Source: Betaproteobacteria bacterium (lineage in GTDB: Bacteria > Pseudomonadota > Gammaproteobacteria > Burkholderiales > SG8-41). Taken from it: a DNA stretch of 36,341 nucleotides. The stretch is taken from NCBI GenBank assembly GCA_947486575.1, contig CANKUB010000039.1, forward strand, positions 1 through 36,341, read 5' to 3'. Each line of letters opens with the position of its first letter. Position 1 is the first letter of the stretch. The notes under the pieces were generated by a model, which was given only the letters and a program-made list of their open reading frames with translations, was not told where the DNA came from and did not search any database. A program made the translations under genes and the position numbers. Shown here in pieces: positions 8,163 through 17,382 of this stretch.

Positions 8163-9272
8163 ATGACGATTCGTGCGATTTGTGATCTGGCTCCGGCCTA
8201 TATCCGCTCCATAGCGCCCTATCAACCGGGCAAGCCCATCTCGGAGCTCGCGCGCGAATTCGGGCTTGTGGAGTCCGGCATCATCAAGCTCGCCTCGAAT
8301 GAAAATCCGCTTGGCGTCAGTCCCAAGGCGCAAGCGGCGATACGCGCCACGCTCGATGGCCTGGCGCTGTATCCTGATGGCAACGGCTTTGAGCTGAAGC
8401 AGGCATTGTCACGGTACCTGAGTGTGGGTATGGATCAACTGGTGTTGGGTAACGGCTCCAACGATGTGCTGGAACTCGCTGCGCGCGCCTTTCTCGCGCC
8501 GGAAAATTCTGCGGTGTACTCGCAACATGCGTTCGCAGTGTATCCACTGGTGGTGCAGGCGATGGGCTGCAAGGGCATTGAAGTACCGGCAAAAAATTTC
8601 GGCCACGATCTTGATGCGATGTTGCGGGCGGTTCAACCCGTTACGCGCATGGTTTTCGTGGCAAATCCAAATAACCCCACGGGCACGCTGGCGCCCGCTG
8701 CCGAGATGGAGCGTTTTATCGCCGCGCTACCCGCGCATGTGCTGGTGGTGCTGGATGAAGCCTACAACGATTACCTCCGACCAGAGCATCGCGCGGACAG
8801 TTTGTCGTGGCTGAAAAAATATCCTAACCTGTTGATTACAAGAACATTTTCTAAAGTGTATGGCTTGGCTGGTTTGCGCGTGGGTTACGCCGTCGGTAGT
8901 GCGGCTGTCGCCGACATGCTCAATCGCGTGCGTCAGCCATTTAACGTGAACAGTATTTCGCTGGCTGCTGCTGCGGCTGCGCTGGACGATCATGAATTTG
9001 TGCGCAAGAGTTATGCGTTGAATCTTGCGGGCATGGATCAACTGACAGCGGGGTTGAAAAAACTGGGTCTGGAATACATTCCGTCCTATGGCAACTTTGT
9101 GACGTTCAAAGCGGGTGATGCCAAAGCGGTGAACACGGCGCTGTTGAAATCCGGCGTGATTGTGCGGCCTATTGCGGGCTACGGTTTGCCGGATTGGCTG
9201 CGGGTAACGGTTGGGCTGGAAGCGGAAAACACGCGCTTTTTGTCGAGCTTGCAGCAAGCAATCGCAGCATGA
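8163..9272 (+). CDS. hisC: Histidinol-phosphate aminotransferase family (HisC-like)
   Basis: A class I/II PLP aminotransferase of the HisC family with 369 residues. The PLP lysine is K231 in ITRTFSKVYGLAGLRVGYA. Other cofactor motifs are ANPNNPTG (167-174) and LDEAY (197-201). HisC makes histidinol phosphate, but copies placed between pheA and tyrA often also, or mainly, transaminate aromatic keto acids. The context therefore points to phenylalanine and tyrosine synthesis as a possible main role; sequence alone cannot decide. Its TGA overlaps the tyrA start (ATGA), which indicates translational coupling. Confidence 0.92.
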   Translation: MTIRAICDLAPAYIRSIAPYQPGKPISELAREFGLVESGIIKLASNENPLGVSPKAQAAIRATLDGLALYPDGNGFELKQALSRYLSVGMDQLVLGNGSNDVLELAARAFLAPENSAVYSQHAFAVYPLVVQAMGCKGIEVPAKNFGHDLDAMLRAVQPVTRMVFVANPNNPTGTLAPAAEMERFIAALPAHVLVVLDEAYNDYLRPEHRADSLSWLKKYPNLLITRTFSKVYGLAGLRVGYAVGSAAVADMLNRVRQPFNVNSISLAAAAAALDDHEFVRKSYALNLAGMDQLTAGLKKLGLEYIPSYGNFVTFKAGDAKAVNTALLKSGVIVRPIAGYGLPDWLRVTVGLEAENTRFLSSLQQAIAA

Positions 9273-10156
9273 GGGCATCGCCTATTAACAAGCTGGTCAT
9301 CATCGGTGTAGGTTTGATCGGCGGCTCATTTGCATTGGCTTTGAAAAAAGCCAAGGCCGTGAAGCGCGTAGTGGGCGTTGGCCGCACGCGCAAGAATTTG
9401 AACGCGGCGTTGAAGCTCGGCGTGATCGATGAAATTTCGCTGGACGCATCGCAAGCTGTGCGCGACGCGGATATGGTGTTGATCGGCACACCCGTTGGGC
9501 AAATGGCTGGCGTGATGAAGTTGATCGCGCCGCATCTGGGCGACAAAACCATCATCACTGACGGTGGCAGTACCAAGCAGGATGTGATCGCCTGCGCGCG
9601 CAAACACCTGGGTGCGCATTTCAAAAATTTTGTGCCGGCGCATCCCATGGCCGGTACTGAAAACAGCGGCGCTGCTGCGGCATTCGCCGAGTTGTATCAG
9701 GGGCGCAAAGTCATCATCGTGCCGCAAAAAGAAACGTCCAAGCGTGCAGTGACGCAAGTGCGTGGCGCGTGGGTTGCCTGCGGCGCCAACGTGGTGCGTT
9801 TGCAAGCACGCGAGCACGACGAAATTCTCGCGGCGGTGAGCCACTTGCCGCATGTGGCTGCGTTTACGTTAATGAGCACGCTCGCCAAACGCAAAGACGC
9901 CAAACGCATTTTGGCGTTTTCAGCGGGCGGCTTGCGCGATACGGTGCGTATCTCCGGCAGCTCGCCCGAAATGTGGCGCGATATTTTTCTCGCAAACCGC
10001 AAAGCATTGCTCGCGGAAGTAGATAAATATTTAATTGAAATCAAATGCTTACGATCATTTCTCAAAGCGGGCGATGGCGATGCGATGCAAGCGCTGTTTG
10101 AGCATGCGCGCGAAGCGCGTGAGCGTTGGCTGGTAACAAGCACTCGTAAAAATTGA
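9269..10156 (+). CDS. tyrA: Prephenate dehydrogenase
   Basis: The NAD(P)-dependent step from prephenate to 4-hydroxyphenylpyruvate in tyrosine synthesis. It has 295 residues, a monofunctional TyrA without a mutase domain. The Rossmann motif is GVGLIGGS at 13-20. HPMAGTENSG and SHLPHVAAF are typical of the catalytic core. The ATG at 9269 overlaps the hisC stop as ATGA, which is why I prefer it over starts further upstream inside hisC. In many betaproteobacteria aroA follows directly, but here a toxin-antitoxin pair intervenes, and its -35 element overlaps the tyrA stop codon. Confidence 0.95.
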   Translation: MRASPINKLVIIGVGLIGGSFALALKKAKAVKRVVGVGRTRKNLNAALKLGVIDEISLDASQAVRDADMVLIGTPVGQMAGVMKLIAPHLGDKTIITDGGSTKQDVIACARKHLGAHFKNFVPAHPMAGTENSGAAAAFAELYQGRKVIIVPQKETSKRAVTQVRGAWVACGANVVRLQAREHDEILAAVSHLPHVAAFTLMSTLAKRKDAKRILAFSAGGLRDTVRISGSSPEMWRDIFLANRKALLAEVDKYLIEIKCLRSFLKAGDGDAMQALFEHAREARERWLVTSTRKN

Positions 10157-10190
10157 CATCAAAATGATGGCGCTGGATAATATCCATCAT
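10153..10190 (+). promoter_or_regulatory. Near-consensus promoter and operator of the vapBC-like pair
   Basis: TTGACA (10153-10158, all six consensus bases) and GATAAT (10176-10181, five of six) are separated by exactly 17 bases. An inverted repeat, ATGATGG (10164-10170) and CCATCAT (10184-10190), flanks the -10 box and runs into the antitoxin start codon. This is the usual layout for autorepression by a ribbon-helix-helix antitoxin. The predicted transcript start (about 10188) falls on the ATG at 10189, so the message may be leaderless, in line with the absence of a ribosome site. Confidence 0.8.
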
Positions 10191-10449
10191 GATTAAGACG
10201 CAAATTCAAGTCCCGGAAGCGCTCTTCGCCGAGATCAAAAAACTCGCACGCCGCCGTGAATGGTCGCTGGCTGAGACTTTTCGCCGTGGCGCTGAGCTTT
10301 TACTTGAAACCAGCGTGGATGGCGCGCCACCCGCATCCGACGCCTGGCAGCCGCCTACTTCTAATAGCGTCGGCTGGAAGGGCCTTACCGCAGAGCAATT
10401 ACGCGACCTGGCTTTCGAGGATGAAGCGCGCAGCCTGGGGCCGCCGTGA
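10189..10449 (+). CDS. Ribbon-helix-helix antitoxin, VapB-like
   Basis: A small DNA-binding protein of 86 residues expected to neutralise the PIN toxin encoded next and to repress their shared promoter. The N-terminal half (residues 2-40) reads as a ribbon-helix-helix fold: a beta strand KTQIQVP, then two helices around ALFAEIKKLARRR and SLAETFRRGAELLLE. The C-terminal half (about 45-86) is Pro- and acid-rich and would be the toxin-binding tail. Its stop overlaps the toxin start (GTGA). No ribosome site precedes the ATG, and the promoter places transcription initiation at or next to it. Confidence 0.8.
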   Translation: MIKTQIQVPEALFAEIKKLARRREWSLAETFRRGAELLLETSVDGAPPASDAWQPPTSNSVGWKGLTAEQLRDLAFEDEARSLGPP

Positions 10450-10898
10450 CCTCGGTAGATGCCAATATTCTGCTCTACAGTTATTGCGAAGCGTCGCCAC
10501 ATCACGCGTCAGCGCGCGCTTTTCTAGACACGCTGGCCCCGCGCAGCGATGTGGCGTTAAGTGAGTTTGTGTTGAGCGAGTTTTATCTGCATCTGCGCAA
10601 TCCTGCGGTGCTGGATGCGCCGCTCGCCGCTGATGATGCGGTGTCTGTGATTCAAAGCTATCGTTTGCATCCGCGCTGGCGCGTACTCGGCTTTCCGCCG
10701 CGCAGCCGTGACATTCATACCGCCCTGTGGAAAGCGGCGTCTGCACCTAATTTCGCTCGCCGCCGCATCTATGATTTACGCATTGCGCTTTGTCTGCAAG
10801 CCTTTGGCGTCACCCGCTTTGCTACGGCGAACGTGAAGGATTTCGAGGGCGCAGGGTTTGCAGCGGTGTGGAATCCGCTGGTTGCCGCAGCAGCGTGA
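10446..10898 (+). CDS. PIN-domain ribonuclease toxin, VapC-like
   Basis: A predicted Mg-dependent endoribonuclease of 150 residues. Acidic residues fit the PIN active site: D5 in [10 protein letters not shown]40 and/or E45 in the SEFVLSEF helix, D110 in IYDLRIAL, and N129 or D132 in ATANVKDF. The start is GTG at 10446, overlapping the antitoxin stop as GTGA. The toxin stop in turn overlaps the aroA ATG (TGATG), so the pair is built into the aromatic operon with no spare bases. Type II toxins of this family commonly cleave tRNA or rRNA; the target here is unknown. Confidence 0.82.
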   Translation: MTSVDANILLYSYCEASPHHASARAFLDTLAPRSDVALSEFVLSEFYLHLRNPAVLDAPLAADDAVSVIQSYRLHPRWRVLGFPPRSRDIHTALWKAASAPNFARRRIYDLRIALCLQAFGVTRFATANVKDFEGAGFAAVWNPLVAAAA

Positions 10899-12217
10899 TG
10901 GCAATGGCAATGGAATTTCTCGATCTGGCCCCTATCAAATCTGCGCGCGGTACAGTCACGCTGCCCGGCTCGAAAAGTATTTCCAATCGCACATTATTAT
11001 TGGCTGGTTTGGCGCACGGTGAAACGCTGATTCGCGACGTGCTGGATTCTGACGACACGAAGCACATGATTACGGCTTTGCGTACGCTCGGGGTCAGTGT
11101 CACCGAAGCGGGACCGCGTGCGCTGCGTGTGCGCGGCGCAGGTGGTGCATTTCCGGTAAAGCAGGCGGATTTGTTTTTGGGTAACGCGGGTACCGCTGTT
11201 CGCATGCTGACAGCAGTACTGGCGCTATGCGGCGGTGAATACAAACTGTCGGGTGTGCCACGCATGCACGAGCGGCCCATCGGCGATTTGGTCGATGCGT
11301 TGCGGCAACTCGGTGCGCGCATTGATTACCTCGGCAATGAAGGCTTTCTGCCTTTGCAAATTCACCCGGCGGCGCTCACGGGCAACAACGAAGTCAGCAT
11401 ACGCGGCAATGTGTCGAGCCAGTTTTTGACGGGTTTGCTGGTGGCGTTGCCGTTGTTGCTAAAACGCACGGTTGTTAACGTCGTTGGCGATTTGATCTCC
11501 AAGCCATATATTGAAATTACGCTGAATACGCTGCGGCAATTTGGCGTACAGGTTGAGCGTGATGGCTGGGCATCGTTTTCCGTGCCACATGACGCGCGCT
11601 ACCACAGCCCCGGCGAGATATATGTTGAAGGGGATGCCTCATCGGCCTCGTATTTTCTCGCGGCGGGTGCGATCAGCGGGTTGACGGGCGGCGGGCCGGT
11701 GCGAGTGCAGGGCGTAGGCCGCAACAGCGTGCAGGGTGATGTGCGTTTTACCGAATTCCTGGAGCGCATGGGCGCGCATGTCACATTGGGCGACAACGAC
11801 ATCGAGGCCACCGCGCCACGTGGCAAGCTGAAAGCGATTGATGCGGATTGCAATCTGATACCGGATGCGGCGATGACATTGGCGGTGCTGGCGTTGTTCG
11901 CCGACGGCGCCACCACGCTGCGTAACATCGGCAGTTGGCGCGTGAAAGAAACCGACCGAATCGCGGCGATGGCAACCGAGTTGCGCAAACTCGGCGCAAC
12001 GGTCGAGGAGGGCGCGGATTACCTGGCAATCACGCCGCCGCACGCCTCACGCCTCATACTTAACGCCATCATCGATACCTACGATGATCACCGTATGGCG
12101 ATGTGCTTTTCGCTGGCAGCACTCGGTGGCGTGCCGTTGCGGATCAATGACCCCGGCTGTGTGGCGAAAACGTTTCCGGAATATTTTGATGTGCTGGCTT
12201 CCATTAGCGAACATTAA
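10898..12217 (+). CDS. aroA: 3-phosphoshikimate 1-carboxyvinyltransferase (EPSP synthase)
   Basis: Joins shikimate 3-phosphate and phosphoenolpyruvate in the sixth step of the shikimate pathway. It has 439 residues from ATG 10898; later in-frame ATGs at 10904 and 10910 are also possible, since the protein begins MAMAMEF. Substrate-binding motifs are [10 protein letters not shown] (22-31), [13 protein letters not shown], the region [19 protein letters not shown] and [10 protein letters not shown]. The pattern fits the class I, glyphosate-sensitive type. The ATG overlaps the toxin stop, so aroA translation is probably coupled to the toxin gene, and the toxin promoter may add to its transcription. 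cmk follows after 39 bases. Confidence 0.96.
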   Translation: MAMAMEFLDLAPIKSARGTVTLPGSKSISNRTLLLAGLAHGETLIRDVLDSDDTKHMITALRTLGVSVTEAGPRALRVRGAGGAFPVKQADLFLGNAGTAVRMLTAVLALCGGEYKLSGVPRMHERPIGDLVDALRQLGARIDYLGNEGFLPLQIHPAALTGNNEVSIRGNVSSQFLTGLLVALPLLLKRTVVNVVGDLISKPYIEITLNTLRQFGVQVERDGWASFSVPHDARYHSPGEIYVEGDASSASYFLAAGAISGLTGGGPVRVQGVGRNSVQGDVRFTEFLERMGAHVTLGDNDIEATAPRGKLKAIDADCNLIPDAAMTLAVLALFADGATTLRNIGSWRVKETDRIAAMATELRKLGATVEEGADYLAITPPHASRLILNAIIDTYDDHRMAMCFSLAALGGVPLRINDPGCVAKTFPEYFDVLASISEH

Positions 12218-12256
12218 AGAAATTTCATAACTATTTGTTTTTATTGATATTTAATT

Positions 12257-12934
12257 TTGACTGATAACGTTAAAGCAATACCGGTAATCGCCATCGACGG
12301 CCCCTCAGCTTCCGGCAAAGGCACCGTGGCGCAGGCGGTGGCAGGGAGCCTGGGCTTTCACTACCTCGATAGCGGTGCGTTGTACCGTATCGTCGGGCTG
12401 GCTGTGGTACGAGCGCGCGGCAACCTCGAAAATGAATCCGAAGTACTGTCTATCTTATTGAAGATAAATATTAAATTTCAACGCGATCAGGTGCTGCTGG
12501 ATGGTGCTGATGTGGCCGAAACCATCCGCGCTGAGCCGATTAGCGCGGCGGCGTCGAAAGTTGGCGCACTGGCGCAGGTGCGTGCGGCGCTGCTCGCGCG
12601 TCAGCATGAGTTTCGCCAAGCGCCCGGTTTAGTGGCAGACGGGCGCGACATGGGGTCGGTGGTTTTTCCTGATTCGGTGCTCAAAATTTATCTGACGGCA
12701 AGCGCCGAAGCGCGCGCAGAAAGGCGCTATAAGCAGTTGATTGGCAAGGGCTTCGATGCTAATATGGCCGCCCTTTTGCAGGAAATAAAGCTGCGCGATC
12801 AACGAGATAGCGAACGTGCGGCGGCGCCCTTGCAAAAATATACTGATGCATTTGAAGTGGATACCACGCGGTTGACGGTAGCTCAGTCAATAGCGAGTGT
12901 TCTGGATTATTACCATCGTGTTACCGTGAATTAA
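12257..12934 (+). CDS. cmk: Cytidylate kinase
   Basis: Phosphorylates CMP and dCMP to the diphosphates. It has 225 residues. The P-loop is GPSASGKGT (15-23), followed by YLDSGALYR, and the nucleotide-monophosphate site includes DGRDMGSVVFPD; all are standard for Cmk. The start is TTG at 12257-12259. An in-frame TGA lies at 12245-12247, and no ATG or GTG comes before the conserved VIAIDGPS segment. No ribosome site is visible in the AT-rich 39-base gap after aroA. The aroA-cmk-rpsA order is widely conserved in proteobacteria. Confidence 0.94.
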   Translation: MTDNVKAIPVIAIDGPSASGKGTVAQAVAGSLGFHYLDSGALYRIVGLAVVRARGNLENESEVLSILLKINIKFQRDQVLLDGADVAETIRAEPISAAASKVGALAQVRAALLARQHEFRQAPGLVADGRDMGSVVFPDSVLKIYLTASAEARAERRYKQLIGKGFDANMAALLQEIKLRDQRDSERAAAPLQKYTDAFEVDTTRLTVAQSIASVLDYYHRVTVN

Positions 12935-12952
12935 AAGTGCAACATCCCGTTA

Positions 12953-12982
12953 CCGCAGCCCCCCAAAAGGCTGTGGTTTTTT
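12953..12982 (+). terminator. Rho-independent terminator between cmk and rpsA
   Basis: CCGCAGCC (12953-12960) pairs with GGCTGTGG (12969-12976), with one G-U pair, around the loop CCCCAAAA, followed by TTTTTTC. It lies 19 bases after the cmk stop. It should end or attenuate the aromatic operon transcript before rpsA, which then needs its own promoter in the remaining 78 bases. I see no clear hexamer pair there. Confidence 0.8.
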
Positions 12983-13060
12983 CAACTAACCCCGCACCGT
13001 GTGTTATCGTAATTCCGGTCTGAAAATCGGATGCGGGTATTCCCAAGCGATTGATATTTA

Positions 13061-14782
13061 ATGACAACTCAAACCCAACCCGTTGCCGATGCTGGCGCCG
13101 AAAGTTTTGCCGCACTATTTGCAGAAAGTCTGACCCGCAAGGAAATGAGTATCGGCGAGGTGATTACTGCCGAGATCGTACGCATCGACGACAATTTTGT
13201 CGTCGTCAACGCGAACCTCAAATCCGAAAGCTATATCCCCAAAGAAGAATTCATGACCGATGGTGGCGTATTCGAAGCCAAGATCGGTGATTTCATCAGC
13301 GTCGCCATTGAGTCGCTCGAAAACGGTTTCGGCGAAACGCGTTTGTCGCGCGACAAAGCCAAGCGTCTCGCCTCATGGCTCGACCTTGAAGACGCGCTGG
13401 AAAAAGGCCGTATCGTGCAAGGCATGGTCAACGGCAAAGTCAAAGGCGGCTTGACCGTCATGGTGAACGGTATTCGCGCGTTTCTGCCTGGCTCGCTGGT
13501 GGATATTCGCCCAGTCAAAGACACCACGCCGTACGAAAACAAAGCGATGGACTTCAAAGTCATCAAGCTCGACCGCAAGCGTAACAACGTGGTGGTGTCG
13601 CGCCGCGCCGTGCTTGAAGTCACGCAAGGTGAAGAGCGTCAAAAACTACTGTCCAATTTGCAAGAGGGTGCTGTGGTCAAAGGCATCGTCAAGAACATCA
13701 CCGACTACGGCGCGTTTGTCGATCTCGGTGGCATCGATGGCCTGCTGCACATTACCGATCTCGCGTGGCGTCGCGTCAAGCACCCCAGCGAGGTGCTGAC
13801 GGTGGGCGACGAAGTCACCGCAAAGATTCTAAAATTCGATCAAGAGAAAAATCGCGTTTCACTCGGCATGAAGCAACTTGGCGAAGACCCGTGGGTGGGC
13901 CTCGGTCGCCGTTACCCCACAGGCACGCGCTTGTTCGGTAAAGTTTCAAACCTCACCGACTACGGCTCGTTCGTCGAAATCGAAAGTGGTATCGAAGGCC
14001 TGGTTCACGTCTCCGAAATGGACTGGACCAACAAGAACGTGCATCCGTCGAAGGTGGTGCAGCTTGGTGATGAAGTCGAAGTCATGGTGCTCGAAATCGA
14101 CGAAGAGCGTCGCCGTATTTCGCTCGGCATGAAGCAGTGCAAGGCGAATCCGTGGGAAGAGTTCTCGATGAACCACAAGAAAGGCGAAAAAGTCAGCGGT
14201 CAGATCAAATCGATCACCGACTTTGGCATATTCGTCGGTCTCACAGGCGCCATCGACGGCCTGGTGCATCTGTCCGATCTGTCGTGGTCGCTGCCCGGCG
14301 AAGAAGCCGTGCGCAACTACAAAAAGGGCGATGAAGTTGAAGCTGTGGTGCTGGCCATCGACGTGGAGCGCGAGCGTATTTCGCTGGGTGTCAAGCAGAT
14401 GGATGGCGACCCGTTCACCAATTTTGTGTCTACCAATGACAAGAATTCCATCGTGCAGGGTACGGTAAAATCCATCGACGCCAAGGGGGCTGTGATACAG
14501 TTGATGGGCGATATTGAAGGTTACCTGCGGGCATCAGAAGTGGCGCGTGACCGGGTGGAAGATATCCGCACGCATTTGAAAGAAGGCGATTCGGTAACTG
14601 CAATGATCATCAACATTGATCGCAAGAACCGCTCGATCAATCTCTCGATCAAGGCGAAAGACCTTGCGGAGGAGTCAGCGGCGATGGAGAAAGTCAGCGC
14701 TGATAGCAAGTCAGCAAGTACCGGGACCACGAATCTCGGCGCATTGCTCAAGGCAAAGATGGATACGGCGAATACTCAATAA
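13061..14782 (+). CDS. rpsA: 30S ribosomal protein S1
   Basis: Binds mRNA leaders and brings messages without strong ribosome sites to the 30S subunit. It has 573 residues with six S1 (OB-fold) repeats in a row. The repeats are recognisable by recurring segments such as [59 protein letters not shown] and the RISLGMKQ or RISLGVKQ ends. The C-terminal tail after about residue 540 is Ser/Ala-rich. No Shine-Dalgarno sequence precedes the ATG (GATATTTA), in keeping with the autogenous control known for S1 genes. ihfB follows 12 bases later. Confidence 0.98.
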   Translation: MTTQTQPVADAGAESFAALFAESLTRKEMSIGEVITAEIVRIDDNFVVVNANLKSESYIPKEEFMTDGGVFEAKIGDFISVAIESLENGFGETRLSRDKAKRLASWLDLEDALEKGRIVQGMVNGKVKGGLTVMVNGIRAFLPGSLVDIRPVKDTTPYENKAMDFKVIKLDRKRNNVVVSRRAVLEVTQGEERQKLLSNLQEGAVVKGIVKNITDYGAFVDLGGIDGLLHITDLAWRRVKHPSEVLTVGDEVTAKILKFDQEKNRVSLGMKQLGEDPWVGLGRRYPTGTRLFGKVSNLTDYGSFVEIESGIEGLVHVSEMDWTNKNVHPSKVVQLGDEVEVMVLEIDEERRRISLGMKQCKANPWEEFSMNHKKGEKVSGQIKSITDFGIFVGLTGAIDGLVHLSDLSWSLPGEEAVRNYKKGDEVEAVVLAIDVERERISLGVKQMDGDPFTNFVSTNDKNSIVQGTVKSIDAKGAVIQLMGDIEGYLRASEVARDRVEDIRTHLKEGDSVTAMIINIDRKNRSINLSIKAKDLAEESAAMEKVSADSKSASTGTTNLGALLKAKMDTANTQ

Positions 14783-14794
14783 TAAGGGAGCATC

Positions 14795-15079
14795 ATGACC
14801 AAGTCGGAGTTGATCGCGAAGCTTGCGGCACGTTTTCCCCAGTTGGTGGCCAAGGACGCTGAACTGGCGGTGAAAATGATTTTGGATGCGATGGGGAAAA
14901 GTCTTGCGCAGGGGCAGCGAATTGAAATCCGGGGCTTTGGCAGTTTTGGCCTTAATTTCCGCCCGCCGCGTGTGGGGCGCAATCCCAAATCAGGTGACCG
15001 GGTGCAAGTGCCCGCGAAATACGTTCCGCATTTCAAAGCTGGCAAGGAACTGCGTGATCGCGTCGATGTACGAAAGTAG
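14795..15079 (+). CDS. ihfB: Integration host factor subunit beta
   Basis: The beta half of IHF, a DNA-bending nucleoid protein, with 94 residues. The pattern is characteristic: [20 protein letters not shown] (residues 42-61) followed by NPKSGD with the intercalating proline P64, then [20 protein letters not shown] good GGGAG ribosome site lies just before the ATG. The rpsA-ihfB order is conserved in proteobacteria. A strong terminator 40 bases downstream closes the unit. Confidence 0.96.
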   Translation: MTKSELIAKLAARFPQLVAKDAELAVKMILDAMGKSLAQGQRIEIRGFGSFGLNFRPPRVGRNPKSGDRVQVPAKYVPHFKAGKELRDRVDVRK

Positions 15080-15118
15080 TCTGATCCATGCTGCATTGAA
15101 TTTCGCCACGTTGCACAC

Positions 15119-15152
15119 AAAACGGCATGATCGAAAGATCATGCCGTTTTTT
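15119..15152 (+). terminator. Strong Rho-independent terminator after ihfB
   Basis: AAAACGGCATGATC (15119-15132) and GATCATGCCGTTTT (15137-15150) form a perfect 14-bp stem closed by a GAAA tetraloop, ending in six Ts. The stem also has As on its left flank, so it may work weakly in the other direction. It separates ihfB from lapA. Confidence 0.9.
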
Positions 15153-15169
15153 GCTGGTGGTGTTGTGCC

Positions 15170-15490
15170 ATGAAAACCCTATTTTTGCTCATCAAGGTAC
15201 TGTTGTTTCTGGCGGCGCTGACGTTTGCCGTGAAAAACACCGACGTAGTGACGGTGCGTTATTACCTCGGCATGCAGTGGCAGGCGCCGTTGATCTTCGT
15301 CATATTGATGGTATTTTGTCTGGGCGCGGTAGCGGGCGTGTTTGCCAGCCTTGCGCACATCGTGCGCTTGCGCCGCGATATTTCGCGTTTACGTAAGGAA
15401 AACAAAGCCATTACTGTAAATCAGCCTGCGGCCAAGTCGGTTGAAGCTGCTACTGCGTCACCCGTGCCAATTTCGGCGGACGCGCTGTAG
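15170..15490 (+). CDS. lapA: LapA-family inner-membrane protein
   Basis: A small membrane protein of 106 residues from the LapA (DUF1049) family. Two hydrophobic segments (about 4-20 and 40-65) frame a short loop with KNTDVVTVRYYLG, a family hallmark. A basic patch (VRLRRDISRLRKENK) and a low-complexity tail follow. In E. coli LapA is encoded with LapB, which controls LpxC turnover and thereby the rate of lipopolysaccharide synthesis. The same pairing here, upstream of heptose genes, supports that role. The start lies 18 bases after the ihfB terminator. Confidence 0.88.
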   Translation: MKTLFLLIKVLLFLAALTFAVKNTDVVTVRYYLGMQWQAPLIFVILMVFCLGAVAGVFASLAHIVRLRRDISRLRKENKAITVNQPAAKSVEAATASPVPISADAL

Positions 15491-15502
15491 CGCCGGACGC
15501 TT

Positions 15503-16678
15503 ATGGAAATCGAAACCTGGTGGTTGCTGGTACTGCCGCTGTTTTTCGCGCTCGGTTGGGTGGCTGCGCGTATTGATATACGTCATTTGCTGTCGGAATC
15601 GCGCTCACTGCCGAGCAGTTACTTCAGGGGCCTCAACTTTCTGTTGAACGAGCAGCCTGACAAGGCCATCGAAGCTTTTACCGAAGCCGTCAAGGTTGAT
15701 CCGCAAACCATTGAGCTGCATTTTGCGCTGGGTAGTTTGTTCCGTCGTCGTGGCGAAGTCGAGCGTGCGATACGCATGCATCAGAATCTGGTGGCGCGTT
15801 CTGATCTGGGCAAAGATCAGAAAACGCTGGCACTGTATGAACTCGCGCAGGATTACCTGAAGGCCGGTTTGCTCGATCGCGCTGAAGAATTGTTTCTCAA
15901 ACTGGAGCACACACAGCATGCTGAAGCCGTGCTGAAATTTTTGCTGGAAATTTATGAGCAGGAGAAAGACTGGCAAAAGGCCATTGTGATTACCGGCAAA
16001 CTCGAAAGCGTCACCGGCCACTCGCACCAGAAAGACATCGCCAATTTTTATTGTGAAATGGCGAATAACGAAATCATGCATTCACGCGCCGAAGCTGCGC
16101 GTCCGCACATCGACCGCGCGCTCACCCATCACCGGCTGTGTGTGCGCGCGAACATGCTGCTGGGTGATCTCGAACTCACGCAGGGCAAGCTCGACGCGGC
16201 GGTTACGGCATGGAAGCGCATTGAAACGCAAAATCCTGAATACCTGTCGCTGGTGTCTGACCGGCTGTTTCGCGTGTTCAAGCAGCAAGACAAAACCGCC
16301 GAAGGCATCACCTTATTGCGCGGTTATCTCGCCAAATATCCGTCGCTCGATTTGTTGAATACCGTGTTCGACGGTTTGCTTGAGTCGCAAGGTGCGGAAA
16401 GCGCCTACGCGCTGGCGCGCGATGAATTGCGCCGTTCGCCAACGCTGCTGGGGTTGGATAAATTACTCGAAGCGCAATTGCTCGATGCGCCTGCGGAGCG
16501 CCGTCCCGATCTGGAACTCACCAAAACACTGGTGCATCAACACACGCGCAGCCTCGCCATGTACAAATGCGATCACTGCGGATTCCGCGCGCGGCAGTTT
16601 TACTGGCACTGCCCGGCATGTGCATCGTGGGAAACCTATTCGCCACGCCGCACCGAAGAGAAAGGCCTGCCTGCATGA
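15503..16678 (+). CDS. lapB: Lipopolysaccharide assembly protein LapB
   Basis: A membrane-anchored cytoplasmic TPR protein that, in E. coli, presents LpxC to the FtsH protease and so tunes lipopolysaccharide synthesis. It has 391 residues, the usual length. An N-terminal membrane helix (about 5-22, [17 protein letters not shown]) is followed by a long series of TPR repeats (about 40-330). A rubredoxin-like metal site with two CxxC pairs (C356/C359 and C370/C373) lies near the end, and all four cysteines are present. The stop overlaps the pyrF start (ATGA). Confidence 0.95.
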   Translation: MEIETWWLLVLPLFFALGWVAARIDIRHLLSESRSLPSSYFRGLNFLLNEQPDKAIEAFTEAVKVDPQTIELHFALGSLFRRRGEVERAIRMHQNLVARSDLGKDQKTLALYELAQDYLKAGLLDRAEELFLKLEHTQHAEAVLKFLLEIYEQEKDWQKAIVITGKLESVTGHSHQKDIANFYCEMANNEIMHSRAEAARPHIDRALTHHRLCVRANMLLGDLELTQGKLDAAVTAWKRIETQNPEYLSLVSDRLFRVFKQQDKTAEGITLLRGYLAKYPSLDLLNTVFDGLLESQGAESAYALARDELRRSPTLLGLDKLLEAQLLDAPAERRPDLELTKTLVHQHTRSLAMYKCDHCGFRARQFYWHCPACASWETYSPRRTEEKGLPA

Positions 16679-17382
16679 ACGATCCGAAAATTATCGTCGC
16701 CCTTGACTATGCTACGGCACAACCTGCGCTGGAAATCGCCGCACAGCTTGATCCAGCGTTGTGCCGTGTGAAAGTCGGCAAGGAATTGTTCACGGCAGCC
16801 GGCCCTGTATTGGTGGAAACGCTGGCAGCACGCGGCTTCGGCGTGTTTCTGGACCTGAAATTTCACGACATTCCGAATACAGTCGCCAGCGCCTGCAAGG
16901 CGGCCGCACGGCTCGGTGTGTGGATGATGAATGTGCATGCGTCTGGCGGGCGCGCCATGATGCAGGCTGCGCGCGAGGCGATTGCAGGAAACGCACAACG
17001 ACCCAAGCTGATCGCAGTGACTGTGCTAACCAGCATGAGCGACAGTGATTTAGCTGATATCGGCATGCAAGGTAGCGCCCAGGACGCCGTGTTGCGTCTG
17101 GCGCGTTTGGCACAGGCCGCTGGACTCGATGGCGTGGTGTCATCAGCGCAGGAGGCGTCCGCGTTGCGTGCGGCGTGCGGTGCAGGTTTCAACCTGGTAA
17201 CGCCGGGTATACGGCTCGCGGAAGTTACATCCACGCTGGCGCAAGATGACCAAAAGCGCATCATGACGCCGCGTGCCGCCATCGAAGCGGGTGCAGATTA
17301 TCTGGTGATCGGCCGCCCCATCACCCAATCCGCTGATCCGATAGCCACACTGCAACGCATCCAGCGCGAGACTTCCGCATGA
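16675..17382 (+). CDS. pyrF: Orotidine 5'-phosphate decarboxylase
   Basis: Makes UMP from OMP in the last step of pyrimidine synthesis. It has 235 residues. The catalytic motif DLKFHD (D60, K62, D65) is intact, and [19 protein letters not shown] matches the phosphate-binding end of the barrel. ATG at 16675 overlaps the lapB stop as ATGA, and the conserved beginning KIIVALDYA follows directly. The gene's own stop overlaps the hldE start in the same way, so lapB, pyrF and hldE are translationally coupled. Confidence 0.97.
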   Translation: MNDPKIIVALDYATAQPALEIAAQLDPALCRVKVGKELFTAAGPVLVETLAARGFGVFLDLKFHDIPNTVASACKAAARLGVWMMNVHASGGRAMMQAAREAIAGNAQRPKLIAVTVLTSMSDSDLADIGMQGSAQDAVLRLARLAQAAGLDGVVSSAQEASALRAACGAGFNLVTPGIRLAEVTSTLAQDDQKRIMTPRAAIEAGADYLVIGRPITQSADPIATLQRIQRETSA

